Below, piece by piece: positions 8,708 through 16,930 of a stretch of DNA of 64,000 bases; positions within the stretch are counted from its first letter, which is position 1, and each line of letters opens with the position of its first letter. Under the pieces are notes generated by a model that saw only the letters and a program-made list of their open reading frames with translations, was not told the origin of the DNA and made no database searches. This DNA is from Phyllobacteriaceae bacterium (GTDB taxonomy: Bacteria > Pseudomonadota > Alphaproteobacteria > Rhizobiales > Rhizobiaceae): assembly GCA_024742765.1 (NCBI GenBank), contig JANSXT010000023.1, forward strand, positions 1-64,000, given 5' to 3'. A program made the translations under genes and the position numbers.

Positions 8708-10021
8708 TCATCGCCGGCCCTCCCCCCAACCCGGCCTTGACCGGTCTTGTGCGGTCAGAAGGTCGAGCGTGTCGCGCAGCGCCTCGGCATGGGGCATGTG
8801 GCCGGCGCGCGGGAAATGGTGAACGGCGATGCGCGGCGAAAGCGCGGTTGCATCCCGCCAGTCGAAGATGCGGTCGCGATGGCCGACAAGGATGCGCACC
8901 GGCAGCTCGGCGGACAGGCGATCCAGCGCGTCGACAATGCTGACGGTCTGGCCCTGTCGCCCGACCATCTGTCCGGCCAGCTCTTTGAGCCGGCCGCGCT
9001 TCTGCACGTCGAAAATGCCGGCAACCGCCACATCGGAAAGAGATGCCGGCGCGTCGGTGAGCATTCGCAGCAGGTGGACGACCTCGCCGGGGCTCGACGG
9101 ATCGGCCATGCCGTCGACGAAATCGGCGTTGATCGACAGCCCGATGCCGGCCGGCGCGATCAGGTTCAAAGACGATACGGAAAACGTCTCGGCGAGTCTC
9201 ACGGCAGGGATGGCACCCAGCGAGTGGGCAATGAGATGAAAAGGGCGATCGGCGAACAGTGCGCGGGCAAAATCGGGAAGCGGGGCGGCCAGCGCGTCGA
9301 TGTCCGGCGCATCATGTTCGGTCGCGCCATGGCCGGGCATGTCGATGGCGACCACGCGGCGACCGGCCTTGACGAGGCCATTGACCAGCGAAGCGAAACT
9401 GGTGTGGTCGCCGGCAAATCCATGGACCAGCAGGAGCGGTTCGCCGGCCTCGGGACCCCGGTCGATATAGGCGATCTTGTTGGCGAACCGCAGATCGTCC
9501 AATCCGCCCTGCCCCGCGCCGGCCACGTCACGGGCCTCGATGCGGCCGCGCCTTCCCGATCCCGCGAGCGTTGCCAGATCGATGCCCTGCCGGCGCGCCA
9601 GCCGGCGTGCGACCGGTGTCGCCCGGACGGCGCCGCCGCCATTGGCTGCAGACGTTGGAGTTGCCGGCGTTGCCGCGTCGGGTTGTTCGGCTGGTTCGGA
9701 TGTTTCGCTGTCGGCTGATGACGCGGCTGGCTCCTGTTCCGCATCGTCGCCGTCGTCCTGGCCCGTCCAGTCCGGACCGTCGCCGACATCGACCCTGGCG
9801 ATCGGTTCGCCGACTTCGATCGTCTCGCCCACTTCGGCGAGTCTTTCCGTCAGGGTGCCAGCGCCGAGCGCGGGAAACTCGACGACCGTCTTGTCGGTCT
9901 CCACCTCGATCAGCGCATCGCCGCGGTCGAAACTCTGGCCGACATCGACCAGCCAGCCGACGATCTCGCCGCGTTCCATGGTCTCGCCGAGGCGCGGCAT
10001 GGTGAGGACCGCGTCGCTCAT
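8708..10021 (-). CDS. acoC: AcoC-like E2: lipoyl domain fused to alpha/beta hydrolase
   Basis: A 437-residue E2-like subunit. Residues 1-80 form a biotinyl/lipoyl domain with the lipoylated lysine in EVETDKTVVEFPA. An acidic, Pro/Ala-rich linker (about 85-125) leads to a peripheral-subunit-binding segment (ATPVARRLARRQGIDL). From about 180 there is an alpha/beta hydrolase (LLLVHGFAGDHTSF, nucleophile elbow LIAHSLGAIP, late His in FPRAGHMPHAEAL). This layout is that of acetoin dehydrogenase AcoC rather than a pyruvate dehydrogenase E2 with a CAT domain. The start overlaps the E1beta stop (ATGA). The overlap shows tight coupling. Confidence 0.88.
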   Translation of the reverse strand: MSDAVLTMPRLGETMERGEIVGWLVDVGQSFDRGDALIEVETDKTVVEFPALGAGTLTERLAEVGETIEVGEPIARVDVGDGPDWTGQDDGDDAEQEPAASSADSETSEPAEQPDAATPATPTSAANGGGAVRATPVARRLARRQGIDLATLAGSGRRGRIEARDVAGAGQGGLDDLRFANKIAYIDRGPEAGEPLLLVHGFAGDHTSFASLVNGLVKAGRRVVAIDMPGHGATEHDAPDIDALAAPLPDFARALFADRPFHLIAHSLGAIPAVRLAETFSVSSLNLIAPAGIGLSINADFVDGMADPSSPGEVVHLLRMLTDAPASLSDVAVAGIFDVQKRGRLKELAGQMVGRQGQTVSIVDALDRLSAELPVRILVGHRDRIFDWRDATALSPRIAVHHFPRAGHMPHAEALRDTLDLLTAQDRSRPGWGEGRR

Positions 10022-10992
10022 GCCAGCATCTTTCGTGCGGTTTCGGCAACGAGATCGGCGGAGGGAACCGACGCGGCCTCAAGGGCCACCGAGACCGAGA
10101 TGGGCACGTCCTCGCCCGCCACGCGGATGACCGGATCGTGCAGAAAGTCGAAACATTCCTCGGTGATACGCGCCGACAGTTCGGCGGCAACACCGGCGGT
10201 CAGCGGGCCTTCGGAGACGACCATCACGCGGCCGATGGGCTCGACCGCCTGTCTGATCGTCTCGAAATCGAGCGGGTTGAGCGTGCGCAGGTCGATGACC
10301 GTTGCTTCGACGCCCTGCCCGGCCAGCGCTTCAGCGGCCTGCAACGCATGATGGACCTGGCGCGAATAGGTGACGATGACCAGATCGGCGCCGCTGCGCC
10401 GCACCACCGCCTTGCCCCAATCGGGCGGCGGCACGTCCAGATCGACCTCCTCGGACATCGCATAGAGCGCCTTGTGCTCGATGAAGACGACCGGGTCGGG
10501 CTGGCGCAACGCCTGCCGCAGCAAATGATAGGCATCATAGACGGTGCCAGGCATGACGAGCCGCAGTCCGGGCGTGTGCATCACCCAGGCTTCAAGGCTC
10601 TGACTGTGCTGGGCGCCGGCGGAGCGGCCCGTGCCGCCCTGGGTGCGCAACACCATCGGCACGCCGATCTGGCCGCCGAACATGTAGCGGATCTTGGCCG
10701 CCTGGTTGCAGAGTTGGTCCATCGTCATGCCGATGAAATCGACATACATGAGTTCGGCGACGGGGCGCATGCCGGCCATCGCCGCACCGACCGCCGTGCC
10801 GACGATGGCCGGCTCGGAAATTGGCGTGTCGCGCAGCCGTTCGGGCCCGAACTCGTCGATCAGCCCCTTGGTGACGCCATAGGCGCCGCCATAACGGCCG
10901 ACTTCCTCGCCGATGACGAACACGTCCTCGTCTTCGCTCATCGCATCATGCAGCGCCTTCTTGAGCGCGTCGCGATAGGTCATCTGGGCCAT
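10018..10992 (-). CDS. acoB: Acetoin-dehydrogenase-like E1 beta subunit
   Basis: TPP-dependent 2-oxo-acid/acetoin dehydrogenase E1 beta, 324 residues. The family N-terminus (MTYRDALKKALHDAM) is followed by VFVIGEEVGRYGGAYGVTKGL, ELMYVDFIGMTMDQLCNQAAKI and the C-terminal transketolase-C region. It works as an alpha2-beta2 heterotetramer with the upstream alpha gene, 3 bp away. No E3 (lipoamide dehydrogenase) gene is present here, so the complex presumably borrows one encoded elsewhere. Confidence 0.9.
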   Translation of the reverse strand: MAQMTYRDALKKALHDAMSEDEDVFVIGEEVGRYGGAYGVTKGLIDEFGPERLRDTPISEPAIVGTAVGAAMAGMRPVAELMYVDFIGMTMDQLCNQAAKIRYMFGGQIGVPMVLRTQGGTGRSAGAQHSQSLEAWVMHTPGLRLVMPGTVYDAYHLLRQALRQPDPVVFIEHKALYAMSEEVDLDVPPPDWGKAVVRRSGADLVIVTYSRQVHHALQAAEALAGQGVEATVIDLRTLNPLDFETIRQAVEPIGRVMVVSEGPLTAGVAAELSARITEECFDFLHDPVIRVAGEDVPISVSVALEAASVPSADLVAETARKMLA

Positions 10993-10995
10993 CGG

Positions 10996-12036
10996 TCAGT
11001 CCCTCGCCAGCACGCGGTCGATGCGGTCCGCCAGCGGCTCAGGCTCCGGCTCGCCGACGGCGAAGACATCGCGGAACATGGACGACAGAGGCGGCTCTTC
11101 CGACCGGTCGGCGAAGTCGATCGTCGCATCCATTTCGGCGACCGCTGCCGCATCGATCGCGTCCAGTTCCGCTTCGTCATGGCCCGCCTCGACAAGCGCC
11201 GCGCGGGCGAAGGCGACCGGGTCCTTCCGGCGGCCTTCCTCCTCCTCGTCAGCGTCGCGATAGGGGCTCTTGTCCTTTCGGGCGTGGCCGAAGAAGCGGT
11301 AGCAATCGATGGCGAGAAAGCCGGGCGTGCCACCGCGCGCCGCATCGACGATGCGCTGGGCCGCGTCACGCACGGCAATGACGTCCAGCCCGTCGACGGT
11401 TTCGCCGTTGAGGCCGAAGGCAATGGCGCGCTCGTGCAGGGCGGTCGCGCGGGTGGCCTGATCGATGCGCGTGCCCATGCCATACTGGTTGTTGATGCAC
11501 ACGAAGACGGCCGGCAGGTTCCACAGGGCGGCCATGTTCATGCTCTCATACAAGATGCCCTGCTGCATGGCGCCATCGCCGAAAAAGGCGACCGAGACGG
11601 CACCGGTCTTGCGCTGCTGTGCGACGAGGGCCGCGCCGACAACAGCAGGAATGCCGCCACCGACGATCGCGTTGGCGCCCAGATGGCCAAGGCCCATGTC
11701 AGCGATGTGCATCGAGCCGCCCTTGCCGTGGCAATAGCCGGTCTGTTTGCCGGCGATCTCGGCCATCATCCGTTCCGGATCGGCGCCGCGCGCCAGAAAG
11801 ATGCCGTGGCCGCGATGGTGCGTGGTGAAGGTGTCGCCATCCTTCATCGCCGCGCAGACGCCGACAGCGGCGGATTCTTCGCCGATCGACAGGTGCAGCA
11901 TCGAACCGGCGCTCAGGCCGCGCACGAACAGTTCGCCGACCCGCTCCTCGAAGGTGCGCACCCGCCGCATCTGGCTGTACAGGCCGACAAGGTCGGTGTT
12001 CGAACCTTCGGTGGTCTTCGGATCGCGTTCGCCCAT
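10996..12036 (-). CDS. acoA: Acetoin-dehydrogenase-like E1 alpha subunit
   Basis: E1 alpha of a TPP-dependent dehydrogenase, 346 residues. The TPP/Mg motif GDGAMQQGILYESMNMAA lies near residue 150 and ends VFVCINN; upstream are THHRGHGIFLARG and GKGGSMHIAD. The ATG at 12036 is preceded by GAGGA at 7 nt. A much longer in-frame extension runs back into the divergent regulator region and is rejected. First gene of the operon E1alpha-E1beta-E2-kinase, opposite a SorC-type regulator. True substrate unknown; acetoin is only the best-known one for this subunit type. Confidence 0.9.
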   Translation of the reverse strand: MGERDPKTTEGSNTDLVGLYSQMRRVRTFEERVGELFVRGLSAGSMLHLSIGEESAAVGVCAAMKDGDTFTTHHRGHGIFLARGADPERMMAEIAGKQTGYCHGKGGSMHIADMGLGHLGANAIVGGGIPAVVGAALVAQQRKTGAVSVAFFGDGAMQQGILYESMNMAALWNLPAVFVCINNQYGMGTRIDQATRATALHERAIAFGLNGETVDGLDVIAVRDAAQRIVDAARGGTPGFLAIDCYRFFGHARKDKSPYRDADEEEEGRRKDPVAFARAALVEAGHDEAELDAIDAAAVAEMDATIDFADRSEEPPLSSMFRDVFAVGEPEPEPLADRIDRVLARD

Positions 12037-12139
12037 GAAGTCCTCGATTGAAACCGCCCGGCCATGGCCGAAGATGGATGCATCAGAGCGCTGAAACATC
12101 CGCGCGGGCCCATGCCGCCTTGCCACGGTTACGGCGCAG

Positions 12140-12173
12140 ATGATACAATTGTCAAGCCATGATACATTTGTTC
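12140..12173. promoter_or_regulatory. Two direct repeats, probable SorC operators
   Basis: ATGATACAATTGTC (12140) and ATGATACATTTGTTC (12159) are near-identical copies 19 bp apart in the gap between the E1alpha start and the sorC-like gene. The first copy covers a leftward TTGACA hexamer (complement of 12150-12155), a fair -35 for the dehydrogenase operon. Tandem operators at a divergent promoter suit the DeoR/SorC-type regulator next door; binding by that protein is inferred. Confidence 0.5.
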
Positions 12174-12217
12174 GAGCGGTCGCTTGATCGTCTCGTGTCC
12201 CGTACCAAGCCAGCCCC

Positions 12218-13222
12218 ATGAGCCAGATGACCGAAAACGAGCTGATGACCCGCGCCGCCTGGCTCTATTATGTCGGCGGCCTGAACCAGGAGCAGACGTC
12301 GGCGCGCATGGGGCTGACCCGCGCACGGGTGAACCGGCTGTTGCAGCAGGCCCGCGAGACGGGCCTCGTCGCGATCACAGTCGATCGCCGCGATCTCGGT
12401 CTTTTGCCGATCGAAGAGGCAATCCGCCGGGAATATGGACTTGATCACTGCATCGCCACGCCGGCGCTCGGCCTGACGGCGGCGGACAAGGCGGGCAATG
12501 CTGCGCTGGCCGAATTTCCGCTGCGCGCGGTCGGCTCGGCGGCGGCGACGTTCCTGCGCGATGCGCTGGCGGCCAAGCCCGATGCGGTTATCGGCACCGG
12601 TTGGGGCCGCACGCTGGCGCAGATGGCGCGGCACATGGCCGGCGTCAGCGCGCCCAGGGCCCGCTTCATCAGCCTGATGGGGTCGCTGACCGCCAACTCG
12701 GCCTTCAACCCGTTCGAGGTGGTGCAGTCGCTGGCCCAGGCGACGGGCGCCGAGGGTTATTTCCTGCCGGTGCCGTTCATCGCCGACAGCGCCGCCGACC
12801 GCGACGTGCTCCGCTCGCAGCGGGCGGTCGTCACAACGCTGGACCTGGCCCGCCATGCCCATCTGGCGCTGATCAGCGTGGGCGAACTGACCGAAACGTC
12901 GCTGCTGCGGCGTCAGAACATGATCAGCGCGGACGATCTGGCCTCATTACGCGAAGCCGGCGCGGTGGGCGACACGAACGGCATCTTCTTCGACGAAGAG
13001 GGGCGGCCGGTCGATCATCCGCTCAACGCGCGGACGCTGGCGGTCAGCCTCGACGATCTGCGGCGCGCCGAGACGATGGTTCTGTCCTTCGGTGCCGAGA
13101 AGGTGGAGGCGACCCGCGCCTTGTTGAAAAGCGGCGTGGCGAAGGGGCTGATCATCGACGGCGACGCGGCGCTCGCGCTTGCCGAAGGGCTGTCGGGGAC
13201 CGGCGCTCGAATGCCTTCGTAA
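12218..13222 (+). CDS. SorC/DeoR-type sugar-responsive regulator
   Basis: 334 residues. An N-terminal helix-turn-helix (AAWLYYVGGLNQEQTSARMG, then LTRARVNRLLQQARETGLV) is followed by a SorC sugar-binding domain from about residue 55, with the effector signature VIGTGWGRTLAQMA and the late SFGAEKVEATRALL and GLIIDGDAALALAE. Members respond to phosphorylated sugars, which fits the kinase in the divergent operon. The gene is transcribed away from that operon and probably controls both directions through the repeats at 12140-12173. Confidence 0.88.
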   Translation: MSQMTENELMTRAAWLYYVGGLNQEQTSARMGLTRARVNRLLQQARETGLVAITVDRRDLGLLPIEEAIRREYGLDHCIATPALGLTAADKAGNAALAEFPLRAVGSAAATFLRDALAAKPDAVIGTGWGRTLAQMARHMAGVSAPRARFISLMGSLTANSAFNPFEVVQSLAQATGAEGYFLPVPFIADSAADRDVLRSQRAVVTTLDLARHAHLALISVGELTETSLLRRQNMISADDLASLREAGAVGDTNGIFFDEEGRPVDHPLNARTLAVSLDDLRRAETMVLSFGAEKVEATRALLKSGVAKGLIIDGDAALALAEGLSGTGARMPS

Positions 13223-13235
13223 CCCGCGCTTCGCT

Positions 13236-14714
13236 TCATGCAGCGGCGACGGCGACCGAATGTAAATCTGACGAAATGGCCTTGTGGCGAAACCGTGCCG
13301 TCAGCGGGTCGACCTCATAGTCGCCGATGAAACGGTCGCAATGGGCGGCCAGCCAGGCCACACCATCGATGATCGCATCGGCCTTCTCGTCGGTCATCAG
13401 ATGGCTCAGATTGAGCCGCACCCAGCCCGGCTTGTCCAGTTCATGGCCCGCGCCGATCCGGCCAAACAGTTCCTTGGAGCGCGCCGCGTCGATGCCCAGC
13501 AGCCGGTGCCCGTATGAGCCGGCGCAAGCACAGCCGCCGCGGGCCTGAATGCCGAGCACATCGCTGAGCATGCGAGTGAAAAGCTGGTGATGGACGCGCT
13601 GCCCATCCGGGCCTATCACACGGAAGGAGAAGATGGGCAATTGGCCGTCCGTCTTCGTCTTGCCGAGCAGGTCGATCCCCGGCGCATCGCGCCATGCATT
13701 GATCGCTCTTTTTCTCAGTGCAGCGTTGCGCCGGACAATCCGGTCGCAGCCCACAGCGTCGCGTGCGATCATGGCGAGCGCGGCGCGGATGTCGCCGACG
13801 ACATTGGGCGTTCCCGCCTCTTCGCGCACGGCAGCCGATGCGTTGTAGACATGGTCCCATGGCGAAACGAACGTCACGGTGCCGCCACCGGGCGCCGTCG
13901 GCGTTGCGCGCCGGACGATCGTGTCGCGCACCACCATCACACCCGATGCGCCGGGACCGCCGATGAATTTGTGCGGCGAAAAGATGATCGCGTCCTTTGC
14001 GCAATCGGCGCCGGGCGTCATGTCCATGTCGAGATAGGGCGCGCCGCACGCATAGTCCCAGACGGCCAGCGCGCCATGCGCCTTCAAGAGCCGCGTCACC
14101 GGATCGGGATCGGTGAGGATGCCAGTGACGTTGGAGGCGGCCGAAAAGCTGCCGACGATCAGATCGGCGCCTTCCGCGGCGACGAGTTCGGCCTCGAGCC
14201 TGCCGAGATCGACCCCGCCGCCGGCCGCTTCGCCAATCTCGCGCACCTGGGCGCCGGATTCGCGCCAGGGCAAGATGTTGGAATGGTGCTCATAGGGGCC
14301 GATCAGCACGACCACCCGTTTGCCGGACGCAACGCGGCGGGCAATGTCGAGCAGGCCGACGATCCGGTTGATGCCGGAGGTGGCGCCGCTGCCGGTGAAG
14401 ACGGTGTGGCAATCGGGGCCGGCATTGACCGCATCGGCGATCACCGCACGCGCCTCGGCGCGCATCCGCGTCATCGCCTGTCCGCAATGGGACGCCTCGG
14501 TGTGGCTGTTGGCATAAAAGGGCAGCACACACCGGGCAACGAAGTCCTCGATCTGCGCCAGCGCGCGGCCCGAAGCGACATAATCCGCATAGAGCAGCGG
14601 CTTTTCACCGTATGGCGTCTCGAACGCCATGCCGTCGCCAATCAGGCCGGCGCGCTGGGTCTCGACCGGATCGCCGGTGGCAAGGCTGGCACGAAACTCA
14701 TCGAAAACGGACAT
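13236..14714 (-). CDS. Class V aminotransferase-fold PLP enzyme (cysteine-desulfurase-like)
   Basis: 492 residues with a strong ribosome site (GGAGGAG) before the ATG at 14714. The PLP lysine is in SPHKFIGGPGASGVMV near residue 240, with VWDYACGAPYLDMDM upstream as the PLP-binding Asp region. Near the C-terminus GGCACAGSYGHRLLG places a cysteine where NifS/SufS enzymes carry their catalytic Cys, so a lyase acting on a sulfur or selenium amino acid is possible. The enzyme is longer than SufS (~410). It lies divergent from an Lrp-type regulator and alone, which suggests amino-acid degradation under Lrp control rather than Fe-S assembly. Confidence 0.75.
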   Translation of the reverse strand: MSVFDEFRASLATGDPVETQRAGLIGDGMAFETPYGEKPLLYADYVASGRALAQIEDFVARCVLPFYANSHTEASHCGQAMTRMRAEARAVIADAVNAGPDCHTVFTGSGATSGINRIVGLLDIARRVASGKRVVVLIGPYEHHSNILPWRESGAQVREIGEAAGGGVDLGRLEAELVAAEGADLIVGSFSAASNVTGILTDPDPVTRLLKAHGALAVWDYACGAPYLDMDMTPGADCAKDAIIFSPHKFIGGPGASGVMVVRDTIVRRATPTAPGGGTVTFVSPWDHVYNASAAVREEAGTPNVVGDIRAALAMIARDAVGCDRIVRRNAALRKRAINAWRDAPGIDLLGKTKTDGQLPIFSFRVIGPDGQRVHHQLFTRMLSDVLGIQARGGCACAGSYGHRLLGIDAARSKELFGRIGAGHELDKPGWVRLNLSHLMTDEKADAIIDGVAWLAAHCDRFIGDYEVDPLTARFRHKAISSDLHSVAVAAA

Positions 14715-14825
14715 TGGCTCCTCCAAGGCTTTGCATGGAGGATATCGCGCCAGACGTCGATTTTTCTCCCTTCTGACATCCAATTTTGCTAATTGGTGGT
14801 GATTTTGATCGACAGACATACAAAA

Positions 14826-15284
14826 ATGGACAAGATTGATATTCTGCTGCTCGAAGCGATGCAGCGCCAGCCCGACCTGTCGCAGCGCGATCTCGCCGAT
14901 CGCGTCGGTCTGTCGCAGAATGCGTGCTGGCGGCGCCTCAAGAAGCTCGAGGAGAGCGGCGTCATCAAGGGCCGGAGCCTGAAGCTGAACCGCGAGGCAC
15001 TCGGCCTCAGCCTCGTCGTCTTCACCATGATCCGGACGCGCAGCCACTCGTCGCAATGGCTGGAGACCTTCCGGCGGCATGTCACCAACATCCCGGAAGT
15101 CACCGATTTTTTCCGCATCGGAGGCGATCAGGACTATCTTTTGAAGATCGTCGCCCGCGACATGGCGAGCTATGACCATGTCTATCAGCGGCTGATCGAC
15201 AAGGTCCAACTGGATTCGGTGACATCCTATTTCACCATGGAGGCGATCATCGAAAATCGCGGCCTGCCGCTGCGCGCAGGGTGA
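14826..15284 (+). CDS. Lrp/AsnC-family transcriptional regulator
   Basis: 152 residues: the N-terminal HTH (MDKIDILLLEAMQRQPDLSQ, DLADRVGLSQNACWRRLKKL) and then the RAM ligand domain with GGDQDYLLKIVARDMASY. The ATG at 14826 gives the standard Lrp N-terminus; the longer frame from 14793 does not. It is divergent from the class V PLP enzyme, with 111 bp between starts, and probably controls it in response to that enzyme's amino-acid substrate. Confidence 0.9.
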   Translation: MDKIDILLLEAMQRQPDLSQRDLADRVGLSQNACWRRLKKLEESGVIKGRSLKLNREALGLSLVVFTMIRTRSHSSQWLETFRRHVTNIPEVTDFFRIGGDQDYLLKIVARDMASYDHVYQRLIDKVQLDSVTSYFTMEAIIENRGLPLRAG

Positions 15285-15302
15285 AGGGCGCCGACAGGTC
15301 GT

Positions 15303-16157
15303 TCAGTCCAGCCTGAAGCCGGCAGCGCTCGATTGCTCGTGCAGGAAAGGCAAACCGGCATCGATCACATCGTCGGCCGGCTCGGCCACCGGCCGCCAGA
15401 TCGCCAGACCCGATGCGATGTCCGGGTCGACATGGTTCATGCTCTCGAGCGTGACGATGCCGCCGAAACCCGTGCCGGCGAGCGCGCGGAAAACCGCGTC
15501 CCAGGCGATCGTGCCGCGGCCCGGCACGCCTCTGTTGCTCTCGGATAAATGCACATAGCCCAGCCAGTGCCCGCACGCGGCAAAGCCGTCGGCGAACGAG
15601 GCTTCCTCGATGTTCATGTGATAGGTGTCGAGATGGATGAAGAGATTGTCGGCACCGACCGTCTCGCACATTTGGCGCGCCTGGGCGCCCGTGTTCATCA
15701 GATGCGTCTCGTAACGGTTGCACGGCTCGATGCCGAGTTGCAATTCGAACGTGGCCGCCAGCCGCGCCGCCTGTTCAAGGAACCGGCAGGTGCCATCCAG
15801 TTCACCATCGGACGGCGGCGCGCCGGTCGTTCGGCCGATCGTTCCGTAAGTGACACCTGACAATGATGACGCGCCGACGGCGCGCGTCACCTCGAAGGCG
15901 GGACGCAGAAAATCGAGCCCGGCCTGCAGATCGGCGATCACGTCGAGGTTCGCCGGAAGCCCGAGCGAGCAGACCGGTTCGAGACCCGTTTCCTCGAAAA
16001 AGGCCCTGGTCGTATCGACATCGATTTCCTCGGGCCGCAGAAGCGGGATTTCCAGCGCACGAACCTTGTGCTGGTTCAGCTTGGGCAAAAGTGCGTGCAT
16101 CGTCCCCACATCCCAGACGGGTGCGGCGGCGAAAGTGTGCAGGCCAAGCTTTGCCAT
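15303..16157 (-). CDS. Sugar phosphate isomerase/epimerase (xylose-isomerase-like TIM barrel)
   Basis: 284 residues of the AP endonuclease-2/xylose-isomerase fold. The metal-site regions are visible as LGIEPCNRYETHLMNT, LFIHLDTYHMNIEE, GYVHLSESNRGVPGRG and a final Glu in IVTLESMN. These resemble D-tagatose/psicose 3-epimerase-type enzymes. It sits 2 bp downstream of an ABC ATPase gene in a LacI-controlled sugar-import operon, so it most likely converts the imported sugar. The exact substrate cannot be called. Confidence 0.82.
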   Translation of the reverse strand: MAKLGLHTFAAAPVWDVGTMHALLPKLNQHKVRALEIPLLRPEEIDVDTTRAFFEETGLEPVCSLGLPANLDVIADLQAGLDFLRPAFEVTRAVGASSLSGVTYGTIGRTTGAPPSDGELDGTCRFLEQAARLAATFELQLGIEPCNRYETHLMNTGAQARQMCETVGADNLFIHLDTYHMNIEEASFADGFAACGHWLGYVHLSESNRGVPGRGTIAWDAVFRALAGTGFGGIVTLESMNHVDPDIASGLAIWRPVAEPADDVIDAGLPFLHEQSSAAGFRLD

Positions 16158-16159
16158 TT

Positions 16160-16930
16160 TCAGCCCCTCGCCTCATGGGCCGCCGCATCGGGCATGCCCG
16201 CGCCGCCGACGATCGCCGAAACCACCTCGGCCATGTCGGTCTCGGCGGTAACCAGATTGGCCGCCGCCGTGCCGTGGCGCAGCACGACGATCCGGTCGGT
16301 GACGCTCAGCACATCGTTGAGCCGGTGTGAGATGAGCACCGTGGTGATGCCCTGCTCCTTGAGCTGGCGGATCAGATCGAGGACGCCCTGAACCTCGCGC
16401 ACGGCAAGGGCGGCGGTCGGCTCGTCCATGATGACGACCTTGGGATCGAAGGTCAGCGCCCTTGCGATCGCCACCGTCTGCTGCTGGCCGCCGGAGAACG
16501 AGCCAACATTGCGGTTGATGGCCGGCAGATTGGCGCCGAGCCGGTCGATCATCTGTTGCGCCTGCGCCTTCATCATCGCGCGGTCGACGAACGGGATGCC
16601 AAGGATCGACCGGACCGGCTCGCGCCCCAGAAAGATGTTGCTGGCGACATCCTGTTGCCGGGCCAATGCCAGATCCTGATAGATCATCTCGATGCCCATG
16701 GCGCGCCGTTCACCGGGCGACAGGTGCATCAGCGGTTCGCCGCCAAGCGTGATCGCGCCGGCATCGGCCGTGTAGATGCCGGTGATGATCTTCATCAGGG
16801 TCGACTTGCCGGCGCCATTGTCGCCGACAAGGCCGACCACCTCGCCCGCATCGGCGGAGAAATCGACGCCATGCAGGACGCTGACCGCGCCGAAGCTCTT
16901 TTCGATGCCGCTGACCTCAAGAAGGCTCAT
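16160..16930 (-). CDS. Ribose/fructose-type ABC importer, ATP-binding subunit (single domain)
   Basis: 256 residues: Walker A GDNGAGKST at about 37, signature SGGQQQTVAIARAL, Walker B VVIMDEPTAAL. It is a single NBD like FrcA, not the double-domain RbsA/XylG type. The gene overlaps the permease stop by 4 bp, so the order SBP-permease-ATPase-epimerase is one unit. It powers uptake of a sugar bound by the product of 18034-19023. Confidence 0.92.
   Translation of the reverse strand: MSLLEVSGIEKSFGAVSVLHGVDFSADAGEVVGLVGDNGAGKSTLMKIITGIYTADAGAITLGGEPLMHLSPGERRAMGIEMIYQDLALARQQDVASNIFLGREPVRSILGIPFVDRAMMKAQAQQMIDRLGANLPAINRNVGSFSGGQQQTVAIARALTFDPKVVIMDEPTAALAVREVQGVLDLIRQLKEQGITTVLISHRLNDVLSVTDRIVVLRHGTAAANLVTAETDMAEVVSAIVGGAGMPDAAAHEARG

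Noticed and set aside
7134-12036. Apulose kinase plus split transketolase pathway
   Set aside because: The TPP subunits are 2-oxo-acid/acetoin dehydrogenase E1 alpha and beta with a lipoyl E2 partner, not transketolase halves.
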